Source: Pogonophryne albipinna
Taxonomy: Eukaryota; Chordata; Actinopteri; Perciformes; Artedidraconidae
DNA: 64,000 nt
Direction: 5' to 3'
Assembly (NCBI GenBank): GCA_028583405.1
Contig: CM053253.1
Span: 6,160,796-6,224,795, forward strand
A program made the position numbers and the translations under genes. Shown here in pieces: positions 54,601-64,000 of this stretch (position 1 is the first letter of the stretch; each line of letters opens with the position of its first letter). The notes below the pieces were generated by a model. The model was not told the DNA's origin. It was given only the letters and a program-made list of their open reading frames with translations, and ran no database searches.

Positions 54601-57600
54601 TATCAGTTAAAATAAGTGCTTCAACATAGTTAACATTGCAGGAAAGCAATATATTAGACGTTAAGTACTTTGTCAGGCTTAATATTTATCTGTAGATAGA
54701 TACCCCCAAAGCTTTTTTCTTATTTAAAAGAAGACCTTAATCTAAAGTATTATTTAATGTTTAAATAAATAAAGGTTAATTTGTTTTTCTGTTTTGCACC
54801 TTCTCCTATTATATCTTTGTACATCCTGCACTAAAATGTTTTATTGTAGAGATCACTTACATGTATAGTATCTTCTTGATTTTTTATATTCTATATTTCT
54901 ATCATTGACCTTCTACTTTCCCCCTATGAAAGTATGTACTTTTTTCATCAAATATAACACATAAAAACAATAATTCAATAACGTGCTTTAACCACTAGGC
55001 GGTGCACACAAGGTACACACAGCCATAATAACTTTGTATTATTAGTGTAGGACACTTATGTATGTACAACATCTGAAGATGTGTAGTTTTATTCATGTTT
55101 TCACATAATTTTACAGCATATTGCTATACTATTTCAGACTCAGTATTTACATTCTTACATTCAAAGAAAATCAGTAATATCTTTAAAAACTACAAGTCCT
55201 TTTATATCAGCTGTGCACCGTTATGGTGTAAATATAACCTATCTATGAATTAGATCAAATGTAAAAGTCAGCCGAATTAGTGTTGATACTGCAAGGAGAC
55301 GTATTGTGTGAAGAGAAATTGAAGATGTTGTTTAATTGCTGATATATTTATGATCCACGTCAAGTATTCAGTTTCGGCGGCATTTCTTCCAGTTTTTCCA
55401 AAGGTCTTCTCATCAGGGCTCTATAAATAAAGAACTACGGCAGATCTGTAATATGTAATGCAGCCGAACCGTGTATTACAATGCCGTTATGTGATGACTT
55501 TCAAAGAGAAAAGCAAAAACACTCGGAATAAAGTATTATTTTCTTTAAAAAAAAAGGTTTTTCGGATTTGATATGGCATGAACACCATATCCCTACATGC
55601 ATTGCGGCTAAAACATCCAATCAGAGGGCTTAAACCATAGCTGAGGATCTTGGGTAATCAGTTCAGTGGCTGTGTATCGCAGGTATCGCATTCTACGTCT
55701 GTTTCCGGTTATTTTTATTTTGAAATTCAGTTCCTGACGGACGCCAAAAAAGCCAGAGATTATGGAATTAAACAAATAAATAAAAACAAGGATAATTGTG
55801 TGTTATTGGTGAGTAAATAACAGTGTGTTATTTAGAAAAGAATAACAAATTAGAAGGAAAAAAAGATTAAAAAAAATACAGATTTCAGTATCCTGAGGCT
55901 CTGAGCCCCATTTCTTTTCCTCACAGACGACAAAAAAAGTTCGACATTATACGATTTAAAATAAAAACAATAATCGTGGCTTGATATTGAGTAAGAACAT
56001 GTTTTTATGAACCACACAGCTTCCGGTCTTCCAAGACCCGAACGGACAAAAATGCTGCAGGCATGAAACTTTAAAATCGTTCTGTGTGACATGAAAAAAA
56101 GGGGAAAATCGTGTTGGTGAACACGAATCAATAGATTAAATGTCGTGACTATAACACGAAATGCCGTGAGACTGGGTTGTAATACATACTGAATACAGTT
56201 GTTATATAGTATACGTATAGTTCCTCTCTTTCTTACCTTCTCCCTTTTGTTCCAGATATAAGGTACAGCTGCGCCCAGGCGAGCTTACAATGGTCCCCTT
56301 TAAGCGCCGGGGCCCCGCTGAAGGTGAGGGGTCGTCCTCTCCGACCGTCCCCATCGTGGTTCACCTGTCGGACGGTGACACCAGCGTACCGAAACCTCAC
56401 GGCTCCGACACGTTCACCCTGATCACACACAAGAATCAGTACCAGTGAGTAAGGATTATTGAGATGTGGAAACATTCCAACCTTTTTTACTACGACCTCC
56501 ACTAAAGATTTTGATTTTTCCCTCTAAAGTTTTCGCATGATAACATGTCAATAATGACCATATATTTCACCAAATATCAAAGATTAGAGAAAGAAAAAAA
56601 TCTGATCTCATGTCATACTGTATATACTAAGAAATCAGTCAGAGGAAGCAAACCAATACTTTACTTTAATACTAATAAGAACGAGATGCTATCAACAGCA
56701 AGTCGGCCATCTTTGAAGGATAACAGCATCAGCAACTTGTTGACTAACCTCACGGCGAGCTCATTAGAAGTAACACTTTCAATTAAACTTTACAAACATG
56801 GTCGGTAGGCACTGTTGTTTAGCTGGCTGTAACATTTTCACAACCAGCGAACAAAACAAATAAAGACCATTGGATTAAGTTTAATATATGTCTCCCCTCA
56901 TGGACATTTTACAAAGGGGAGGTAAAGCCAACATCAACAAGAGATGTAGAATAGTTTGGGTAGCAGCCAACTGCTGACTTTACTGCAAGTGTCTAAAGGA
57001 ATTGCTCACCTAGAATAACAAAAGCCATTATAGAAGGAAAGAGATTACAATTATGAAGTGACGCAGTATATATATATACACTTTTAGATGTATTATGCAT
57101 GATAAGCCACTGTTTTATTGACATTCATTTAGCATAGCACTTGCTATCTCATCTTTGTCTGTCAAGAGCTTTACTCTGTAGCTTTACTCCCTTCAGCCCC
57201 TCAATATTTTAATCTCTTCTGCCATGCATTTAAAAAACATTGGATTGTTTTATGTAAAACATTAAAAGTATGTATTAGGATGCAGCCTTGTTTGAGTTAT
57301 AATGTCATAAATATAGGCCTCAACTTTTAACTACGAGACAAAGGTCAAATAAAAAGGGAAGTGTGCAACTCGATTTCCACAGGATAACAACTGATGACTT
57401 CTAGAATTGTGTGAGTAACATTCTGTTTTTAGACTTCTCTGTTTCAGTGTGTGTACTCTGTATAAATGCTCTGTAGTTGATCTGACTGAAATTGTGATTT
57501 TAAAAATCTCAAAACCGCTACAGTATCTGTCAGGCAGAAACTTGGGACAACTAATTTGACAGAAACCTTAAAACTGAACTAACTGACTGCTAGGGTTAAC

Positions 57601-60600
57601 TTTGATGTAAACATTTGTAGAATACTAAGAGCTTTATTGAGTAGGTGTAACTGTATTAAGGGTTAAACTCATAACTTTATAACTTAGGGTTTAATGTAAT
57701 TGTAAAACCATTGTGCCACTGAAAAGATACAATAACAACTCAGGAGGGAGCCGGTCTAGATTTTCTTTTGAGGCCCACCAGCTGCAGAGAGTTAACTAAT
57801 TAAAGGGGCGTGGCCCCACAGCTGTGAGAACTCAGCAATCAGGTGTCCATTTTAGGTAGCACTTTCCTGGAGCGTCAGCTTCAGCGTCAGACTGACAAAG
57901 ACAAAGGAGTCCTGTTGGAGTCACATCCTACTTTGATTGAGCTAAGTATCACTGGTGTTTTATTTTCTTTTGTTTTTTAGCCCCTCATGCTATAATCATG
58001 TGTATTTTCTCCATTCCTGTTCATGTATCTTCTTGCAATTATCACTGGCCCCGTGTATCTCCTACTCTATATAACCGGCCAGCTCTCGCCTATCCCACAT
58101 CTAGTTTCAGGTGGCCTGTGGAACTGCCAGTCAGCTGTTCCTAAGGCTGACTTCATTTCTGGCTACGCCTACCTGCAGTCTCTGGATTTCCTTGCTCTCA
58201 CTGAGACCTGGATCTCACATCTCGGCAGGCTCCTGCTCCCTGGCTAAATGACGCACTGCGTGCTAATAGAACCATCCTTCGGGCAGCAGAGCGGAAACGG
58301 TGGAAATCCAAACACCATGACGACCTCCTAACCTATCAGGCTCTCCTCTCCCTCTGCTTCGATCTCTCAGGCAAAAAGCACTTTCTTTCAAGATAAAATC
58401 CAATCTTCCTATTCCAATCCCAAAAAACTATTTTCCATCTTTTCCACCCTCTTGGACCCCCCCAAAGCCCCTTCCCCCGCCTCCCTTCTGTCAAGCGACT
58501 TTGTTAACCACTTTGAAAAAAAGGTTGATGATATTCGCTCTTCTTTTTCTGACTCACCTTTACTCACCGCTGGGTCACCAGACCCACCGTTCACCCACAC
58601 ACTGACCTCCTTTTCCCCTCTCTCTCCAAGTGAGGTTCTTACCCTCATTATCTCTGCCCGTCCTACCACTTGTCCTCTGGACCCTATCCCCTCAAACCTC
58701 CTTCAGACTATCGCTCCTGATATTCTACCGTTTCTCACCCATTTAATCAACACTTCTGTAACTTCTGGTCACTTTCCAAACAGTCTCAAGGAGGCAAGAG
58801 TAAACCCTCTCCTAAAGAAACCCACTCTCAACCCGTCTGATATAAACTACAGGCCTGTCTCTCTCCTCCCGTTCCTTTCTTGAAACAACTCTCCTGTTAT
58901 CTCCATCAGAACAACCTTCTGGATCCGCACCAGTCTGGTTTCAAGGCAGGTCACTCTACAGAAACTGCCCTCCTTGCTGTCTCTGAGGAACTGCACACTG
59001 CTAAAGCAGCCTCCCTCTCCTCTGTCATCATCCTTTTGGACCTGTCTGCTGCATTCGACACGGTGAATCATCAGATCCTCCTTCACACTCTCCAAGAACT
59101 TGGAGTTTCAGGCTCTGCACTTTCCCTCCTCACCTCATACCTCAAAGACCGCACCTACAGGGTAACTTGTAGAGGGTCCGAGTCCGACCCTTGTCAATTA
59201 ACTACAGGGGTCCCTCAGGGCTCTGTTCATGGTCCCCTCCTCTTCTCCCTGTACATAAAGTCGCTCGGATCGGTCATTAGCCCGCATGGTTTCTCATACC
59301 ACTGCTACGCTGACGACACCCAATTAATTCTGTCCTTTCCCCGCTCAGAGACCCAGGTCGTCGCACGCATCTCTGCTTGACTAGCAGACATCTCTCAGTG
59401 GATGTCTGCCCACCACCTCAAGCTCAACCTTGACAAGACTGAACTGCTTTTCCTTCCGGGAAAAGATTGTCCCACTCTTGACCTAACAATCAACATCGGC
59501 ACCTCTATTGTTTCCCCGACTCAGACTGCAAGGAATCTGGGTGTGACCCTAGATAACAAACTGTCCTTCACTGCAAACATCGCTGCTACAACCCGCTGCT
59601 GCAGATACACGCTTTACAACATCAGGAGGACACATCCCCTCCTGACCCAGAAAGCGACGCAGGTTCTGGTCCAGGCCCTCGTCATCTCACGCCTAGACTA
59701 CTGCAACTCCCTCCTGGCTGGTCTACCTGCATGTGCCATCCGACCTCTGCAGCTCATCCAGAATGCAGCGGCTCGTCTGGTCTTCAACCTTCCAACATTT
59801 TCCCACACCACGCCGCTCCTCCGCTCCCTTCACTGGCTTCCAGTTATTGCTAGAATCCACTTCAAGACAATGGTACTTGCGTACCATGCTGCGAATGGAT
59901 CTGGCCCTTCCTACATCCAGGACATGGTTAAACCATACACCTCAGCACGTGCACTCCGCTCTGCATCAGCCAAACGGCTCGCTGCACCCGCACTGCGAGG
60001 GGGACCCAAGTTCCCATCAGCAAAAACACGTTGGTTTGCTATCCTGGCTCCAAAATGGTGGAATGAGCTCCCCATTGAAATCAGGACAGCAGATAGCTTG
60101 CACATCTTCCGGCGCAGACTGAAAACTCATCTCTTTCGACTCCACTTCGAGCGATAGAATTACTAACAAAGAATTACTAACAAAGCACTTATATACGAAT
60201 AAAGCACTGGTTTATCTAAAGCTAGTTGAGTAGCACTTGAAATGTTTTGGCTCTATGAAACCTGATGTACTTATATAATTCTGTTTTCTTCTAGTTTGTA
60301 TCTTTTTGGTCGAATGCACTTATTGTAAGTCGCTTTGGATAAAAGCGTCAGCTAAATGCAACGTTATGTTGATCTCTTGCAGGTTTCGGGTGCCTGTGCC
60401 AGATTACACCACCGCCCCTGCAGGTGTTCAGGGCGAGCGAGACGCCTGGGTTCACGCCATCGACAAACTGTGCTCAGGGTGGAAGAGGAAGTCAATGGGC
60501 GAAAACATGTTTGTGGGAATACCGGCTCAACGACATCTTAGCATAGCAGAGGAGCCAGAGGACACAGATCTCCAGTCGATTGGTGGAATAATCACTTATC

Positions 60601-61612
60601 CTCCAGTTGATTATAAAAATGCAAATCCCCCTCCTTGTGGTGAAGATCATTTATCAGCTGAAGACACGAGTAAAGATGATCCCACAGCTGATGGGACAAA
60701 GCCTGTTCCTAAACCTCGCATCAGTAAAAACCTTGCCGTTATAGAGCCTGATATGTTGCCTCCCGTATCATCACCCACATCCCCCGGTGTCTCTGCCTCA
60801 TCTCCCCCGTCCCCCCCTCACCCCTCACCCCTCACATCATCCTCCACAGCCCCAGAGTCTCCTAACCCAGAGCCTGTTGTGAAAAGGCCTCCCCCCCTGA
60901 GCACCCCGCCCCCTCCCCCCCTGAGCACCCCGCCGCCTCCCCCCCTGAGCACCCCGCCGCCTCCCCCCCTGAGCACCCCGCCGCCTCCCCCCCTGAGCAT
61001 CCCGCCGCCTCCCCCCCTGAGCATCCCGCCGCCTCCACCTTTACCCTTCAAGTTCATGAATTTTAAAAAGCCACGCACCAAAGCCTTCCACTGGGACGTA
61101 GTTGGCACAGATAAGGTAACACTATCACTTGTCAGTTAAAACTCCATCCATCAGAAGACTATATATTACCATATTTTAAGTATAAAGATTACAAAGTGAC
61201 TCAGTGTGAATTATTCATATTTAAATGTTTATTGTATGTATTTGTAAGTGTTTTTATTATCGTGGCACTGAAAGGTCAGTTTCAGCTTGGTTTCCCTTCA
61301 TAAGAACCTCATATTGCATCATTGTTGAGAATTATAGTCTGTATTATCTGTCGTTTATTGCTTCCCCAGCGTTGCTCTTTTGTAATGTTAACATTGATTT
61401 CCTCCTATAATGGAGTTGTCTCACTCACACACAATTTGTTTCTTGGCAGATTGCAAAATCATTTTGGAAACAAGAAAGCACCGGGAGGATTGAACTCGAC
61501 ACATCGCGCTTATTCGAGCAATTTGCCGTTAAAGACATGGGGACGTTTTGTGCGTCTGAGCCGAGCACCACGCAGCATATTATGCTCAACCAGAAGATTG
61601 CACACAACTTCA
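42580..61612 (+). CDS. PH-domain-containing formin (PHCF class), 5' portion
   Basis: The exons are 42580-42672, 43257-43385, 44346-44420, 44910-45083, 45216-45373, 56256-56444, 60383-61115 and 61450-61612, all in compatible phase (about 571 residues so far, continuing past the window). The start ATG at 42580 follows an in-frame TGA at 42559; a second in-frame ATG is at 42601. A short helical N-terminus is followed by two PH-like regions (about residues 83-172, with HKHNRYRWQKRVLQIDF; about 190-305, with GVLLLHRGGLASFRWVKYKV and a terminal DAWVHAIDKLC helix). After these come an acidic/Pro linker, FH1 (six LS(T/I)PPPPP units) and the FH2 start (KPRTKAFHWDVV, IAKSFWKQ, LFEQFAVKD). Formins nucleate and elongate actin filaments; FH1 binds profilin-actin. 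No GBD/DID was seen before the PH regions. GRID2IP or FHDC formins lack this PH layout. Confidence 0.82.
43257..43385 (+). CDS. Formin exon 2
   Basis: 129 nt encode a helical segment (LSNEDQLSIMNKVRNGEWS, then IEDALNEARKENKRL). The heptad-like Leu/Ile spacing suggests a short coiled coil or helical hairpin before the first PH-like region. Confidence 0.8.
43386..44345. other. Formin intron 2
   Basis: AT-rich, with weak gctaataagctgcttagcc repeat traces near 44090. No feature called. Confidence 0.4.
44346..44420 (+). CDS. Formin exon 3 (start of first PH-like region)
   Basis: 75 nt code for EQQPSQYNFSVHKHNRYRWQ then KRVLQ. The basic beta1-beta2 hairpin pattern is typical of phosphoinositide-binding PH domains. 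Confidence 0.82.
44910..45083 (+). CDS. Formin exon 4 (first PH-like region, middle)
   Basis: 174 nt. Alternating strands (KTKMLCSIEKGIIKRQLLFS, RFSISFKGYHDYELEA) lead into the start of the closing helix (VEEKNK). Confidence 0.82.
45216..45373 (+). CDS. Formin exon 5 (closing helix of PH 1, start of PH 2)
   Basis: 158 nt. IMQLVNRIIYANIY completes the first PH helix. After an acidic linker, GVLLLHRGGLASFRWV begins the second PH-like region. It ends in phase 2; the donor GAA|gtacgg is preferred over TGG|gtgaag because only the former keeps frame with exon 6. Confidence 0.82.
45969..46642. repeat. Left long inverted repeat of the composite element
   Basis: 674 bp. It matches the reverse complement of 55557-56179, with an extra segment of about 25 bp near 46080-46105 and scattered mismatches. 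Confidence 0.85.
46686..47452 (-). repeat. LTR (downstream copy in element orientation)
   Basis: 767 bp. On the minus strand it begins TGTTGAAGTG and ends CTCTATCA. It has a TATA box (TATAAAAGT, 46931-46939) and an ATTAAA poly(A)-like site. Confidence 0.92.
47453..47463 (-). other. Polypurine tract of the LTR element
   Basis: AAAAGGGGGAT on the minus strand, directly before the LTR. This is where plus-strand DNA synthesis is primed in retroelements. Confidence 0.7.
47763..48060 (-). pseudogene. Remnant resembling the integrase C-terminal region
   Basis: The minus strand reads FVWLKVIRTKWLNPRLSGPD, then a short basic strand region with YHGSQC. The small beta-barrel pattern with a GPY/F-like turn follows integrase C-termini. 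No catalytic core is upstream in frame. It is a fragment; the assignment is tentative. Confidence 0.4.
51361..51490. repeat. Polypyrimidine tract inside the LTR element
   Basis: CT-rich run with repeated catccttatctccc units. Non-coding. Confidence 0.6.
52920..52937 (-). other. Primer-binding-like site of the LTR element
   Basis: On the minus strand, two bases after the LTR end, the sequence reads TGGTGACTCGACGTCGAA. It begins TGG and resembles a tRNA-Trp complement with a one-base difference in the middle. Confidence 0.45.
52940..53706 (-). repeat. LTR (upstream copy in element orientation)
   Basis: 767 bp, same as 46686-47452 except about five substitutions, three of them clustered at 52951-52955. 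The TATA box is at 53187-53193. Confidence 0.92.
53711..55556. other. Interior of the composite DNA element, right part
   Basis: It holds a fragment of the common hAT family (about 54066-54215) and a retroposon-like stretch (about 54390-54620). The 67-codon frame at 53755 has no recognisable domain. Confidence 0.4.
55557..56179. repeat. Right long inverted repeat of the composite element
   Basis: 623 bp, inverted partner of 45969-46642. Its outer end is only 76 bases from the exon 6 acceptor. Confidence 0.85.
56256..56444 (+). CDS. Formin exon 6 (second PH-like region)
   Basis: 189 nt code for YKVQLRPGELTMVPFKRR, a linker, then SDTFTLITHKNQYQ strands. It follows a 10.9-kb intron that is almost all transposon. 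Confidence 0.85.
56445..57720. other. Formin intron 6, left part
   Basis: AT-rich. No gene or named repeat was recognised. Confidence 0.4.
57730..60362 (+). pseudogene. L2-clade LINE, decayed, in formin intron 6
   Basis: From the 5' side: a presumed 5' UTR, the start of the AP-endonuclease (about 58105-58220, GLWNCQSAVPKADFISGYAY, then LALTETWI), and an internal deletion removing most of it. The pre-RT linker (from 58236, LNDALRANRTILRAAERKRW) and reverse transcriptase (58452-60157) follow. The RT shows FDTVNHQIL, GVPQGSVHGPLLFSLYI, the catalytic YADD (59305-59316) and a C-terminal RLDYCNSLLAGLP. Lesions: a small deletion with frameshift at about 58880 and an in-frame TGA at 59378. The 3' tail TAAGTCGCTTTGGATAAAAG is that of fish L2 and its partner SINEs. 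Confidence 0.88.
60383..61115 (+). CDS. Formin exon 7 (end of PH 2, linker, FH1, start of FH2)
   Basis: 733 nt. DAWVHAIDKLCSGWKRKS is the second PH closing helix. A long disordered Ser/Pro linker follows, then six PPPPP units and KPRTKAFHWDVVGTDK, the FH2 entry with its conserved Trp. Confidence 0.9.
60897..61040 (+). repeat. 24-bp coding minisatellite in FH1
   Basis: Six tandem 24-bp units coding LSTPPPPP (four) and LSIPPPPP (two). The near-identity of units indicates recent expansion by slippage or unequal exchange. The opposite strand is very G-rich. Confidence 0.9.
61450..61612 (+). CDS. Formin exon 8 (FH2 lasso/linker)
   Basis: 163 nt code for IAKSFWKQ..., LFEQFAVKD... and LNQKIAHNF. 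The FW and LFxxF motifs match the FH2 lasso and linker. It ends in phase 1; the next exon is outside the window. Confidence 0.88.
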
Positions 61613-64000
61613 GTGAGTAGCTTGATAATGAATGTCTGAGTGCTTATTTGAAGTTGCTTATTGTGAATAATGTCTGTTATAATAGTTAATTTGCAGTGTT
61701 TTATCATGAATTACAATGTTCATGTTGAAATGAAAGGGAATCCTTCTGGAATTAGTCAGATCAATAAGCTTTATGCTCATTTTCAGGTTCAGAGAAACTC
61801 CCTCTGGTGGGAACTTTGGGATTTTAGTCTTTTCAGACCCTTTGCATGCACAAACCTATACAACACATTACACAAGAGACACCAAATAAACATAAAGGGC
61901 CTTTTACTTTCAGTAAATCAAAAGATGTTTTGTGAAATGAATCCAGCAGAGGGAAGCACCACATAGAAAGAGTAACCAGGAACTCTGCAGAATCATTGTT
62001 AGTGTCAGTATTCATTTTCATAAATGAGACTAAAACGGCCCATTATGGGGAATCTGACCTGAATCTATTAAGGGAGGGCTGTTAAATGATACCAATGTGC
62101 TCTTTTAAAAGGATGAATGAAACTATAATGACAGTGTGTAAGGCAGATAGATGGATGTTCCTCCTCTGTGTCTGCAGGGGGCAGTGTGTCATTAATCCTG
62201 CAGTGACACAACTATCCATGCTATCTGCAGAGCTTTTGTAAAGTAGAACATATTCTGTATCTCATCTGTAACGGCTTTTCACTTTTGATTAACTCAGTGT
62301 ACGTGGCTTGTATATTTCAAGACCCTAGCCAGGGGGTTAGGGGAGAACATCTCAGAAGCTTCCTCTCACAGACTCTGTGCGGCGATACAGATGTGGTGGT
62401 GGAGGTGAGCTTCTTAATGGAATCGGTGCGAGTGTACAGGCTGAAAATATAATTAGAAATCAAATGTTCATAACATATGGAAAGGGCATCTGAGCGACAA
62501 TGGCAGGGATTTTCTGTCCTGGCTCAGAATACAGGCTTTCAGAGTGTGTGCTCCTGCCTGACCTGGAAACGTAGGTTGTGTCAGGAGCTGGCGCTGAGAG
62601 ATGACAGCCTGCAGGCAACCTGATGCCATGCACATTCTGCTGGAGCTTTAGAAAAAGGTAGACTTTTGAAGAACAAGGTGATCTGTCTGTCTCTTCTTTG
62701 GTCTTATTAAAACTGATTGAAAAAGTGACTATTCAGCAGTGGTGGAAGAAGTATGGACACTTTTAAAAGGAAATTATCAAATGTGTAATGTTAAGACAAC
62801 TCAATATAAAGTAAGTAAGTCCTGCATTATAACAGTGTCTAATTACTATCAGGAAAGTTGCTTCAAAATTGTAATCCATTACAATTAATAGTTACCTGTA
62901 AACACTTATCGGTAACCAAACCTAAGCATCACAATATAAAAGTAATTATTTCCGTTACTTTTGGATTATCAGTCAAATGCAACTGAGCAATGTAAACTTG
63001 GATTTTATTCGGCATATTCAGGCAGTAGCCAATAGAATAATGAAAGTGCACATGAGCACATACTATAGTATAAAAGAAAAAATAAATAAGAATAAAATCT
63101 GAGAGAAAATGTTGTGTTTAATTGCATAGAGCTAAGATATCACTATTTAACATTAAAAAAACACATACATTTTTTTTTATTGTAACATTATAATCCTGAT
63201 AGTAATCCCACTTCTTTAGTAATGTGACAGTTATCAGATTACATATTTTTTTATGTAACTCAATGGGGAATACTATGACCTTTTTTTGTATCCCGATTAC
63301 GCAATCTGGTTACATGTAATCCCCCAAACCTGATTACTCTTAGCAAAATTGAAACTATCATAAAGTTTTAATAATACAGAGAAATATAAAATAAATATAC
63401 ATTTTACAATGTATTATTGAATGTTTATAACTGATGCAATAATAGTAAGAGGTAAGGGTGAAGCTACATTTTCATCTGACTGGCAGTAAAATCAAAGTTT
63501 GACATAGCACAACATGCTAATACCAGAGAAGGGTACACATCCCTGTAAACTGATTTGATCCATTATAAAAACAGAAGAACTTCCTCAGGATTCAGATCTG
63601 AAATGAAGCCATATATTTATACAACAAATAAAATAATAGGACTTCTCTTCTCTCTCTATCTCCTGGCATCCCCCCTCCCTGCATTTGTTTGCATGTTTAT
63701 CACCACAAACCTGCCTAAACTTGTGGTGTTTATTCAGCTCATATCTCGTTTTTTTGCCACACTATTTATTCATCTGATCCCATTTCACTGGGAGCCATGC
63801 ATGTGACATTTCTGCGTTGTTGTTGCAAAGATAGCAACATCTCAGCAGATAGTCATGCTGCACCTCCATCAGATGATACCTCAGGTGGTCAATAATTAAA
63901 CAAATAAGTCAGAACTGTTAATTGGTGTCAGACATAAAGCCGTACCTCTTACTGTGTACATAGCGACTTTAACAACAATATGTTTGTTGCAATTAAACAC
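61613..64000. other. Formin intron 8, to window end
   Basis: It includes a hAT-like end fragment (about 62737-62770) and a diverged repeat with GTAATCTGATTAC-like motifs (about 62860-63340). No further FH2 exon was found. Confidence 0.45.

Larger units (their letters stand above)
45969..56179. mobile_element. Composite DNA element with long terminal inverted repeats, 10.2 kb
   Basis: The left arm 45969-46642 and right arm 55557-56179 are inverted copies (outer end CAACCCAGTCTCACGGCATT). The whole is flanked by TAATACA on both sides (45962-45968, 56180-56186), supporting one insertion. Without the nested LTR element it would be about 3.2 kb. No transposase frame was recognised, so it is probably non-autonomous. 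Flanks just outside (TTCAGTAT / ATACTGAA) are also inverted, so the true end could lie slightly further out. It fills most of formin intron 5. Confidence 0.7.

Noticed and set aside
46094..56131. Similar small frames at 46094-46291 (+) and 55850-56131 (-)
   Set aside because: They are the two inverted arms of one DNA element, so the likeness is repeat-derived and not a conserved peptide.
60306..60382. Upstream extension of the formin exon 7 frame
   Set aside because: These codons are L2 tail sequence before the acceptor AG at 60381-60382; the phase from exon 6 fixes the exon start at 60383.

Overview
This is a vertebrate nuclear window, almost certainly from a ray-finned (teleost) fish and probably a percomorph. 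Genes are split by GT-AG introns, one homeobox gene resembles the teleost-specific irx7, and the repeats are those typical of fish: non-autonomous hAT elements, an L2 LINE, tRNA-SINEs with L2-like tails, and very long CA/TG tracts. Bacterial features (operons, ribosome-binding sites, CRISPR) do not apply. The species cannot be determined from the sequence alone.

Four protein-coding loci are supported. (1) Positions 1-17657, plus strand: the 3' part of a multi-exon SOWAH-family ankyrin-repeat gene whose 5' end lies outside the window. All internal junctions keep frame, and two candidate 3-nt micro-exons fit between the ankyrin exons. (2) 27008-28263, plus strand: a complete two-exon Iroquois-class TALE homeobox gene, best matched to irx7, with a TATA box and a poly(A) signal. 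(3) 37648 down to 30769, minus strand: a complete nine-exon TNF-receptor superfamily gene, best matched to cd40 (325 residues), with cysteine-rich domains, a membrane segment and TRAF-binding-like motifs. An NF-kB-type site lies just upstream and an ISRE-type site in intron 1. (4) From 42580 past the window end, plus strand: the N-terminal part of a formin with two successive PH-like regions, a proline-rich FH1 and the start of FH2. This matches the pleckstrin-homology-containing formin (PHCF) class, which many vertebrates keep but placental mammals have lost.

The rest is introns and intergenic DNA shaped by transposons. Eight short hAT-type elements lie between the introns and spacers, two with perfect 8-bp target duplications. 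A family of GGCCGTTTCTCAAT-ended elements occurs three times, two of them back to back in opposite orientation. Formin intron 5 (10.9 kb) is nearly all one 10.2-kb composite: a DNA element with inverted ends of about 650 bp that was later split by a young 7.0-kb LTR retroelement (LTRs differ at 5 of 767 positions). Formin intron 6 holds a decayed L2 LINE whose 3' tail stops about 20 bases before the next exon's splice acceptor.

The genes do not form a pathway. They are neighbours: an ankyrin protein of unclear function, a developmental transcription factor, an immune co-stimulatory receptor and an actin-assembly factor. Several repeat-poor blocks around irx7 and in the sowah introns look like possible regulatory elements, but conservation cannot be tested here.
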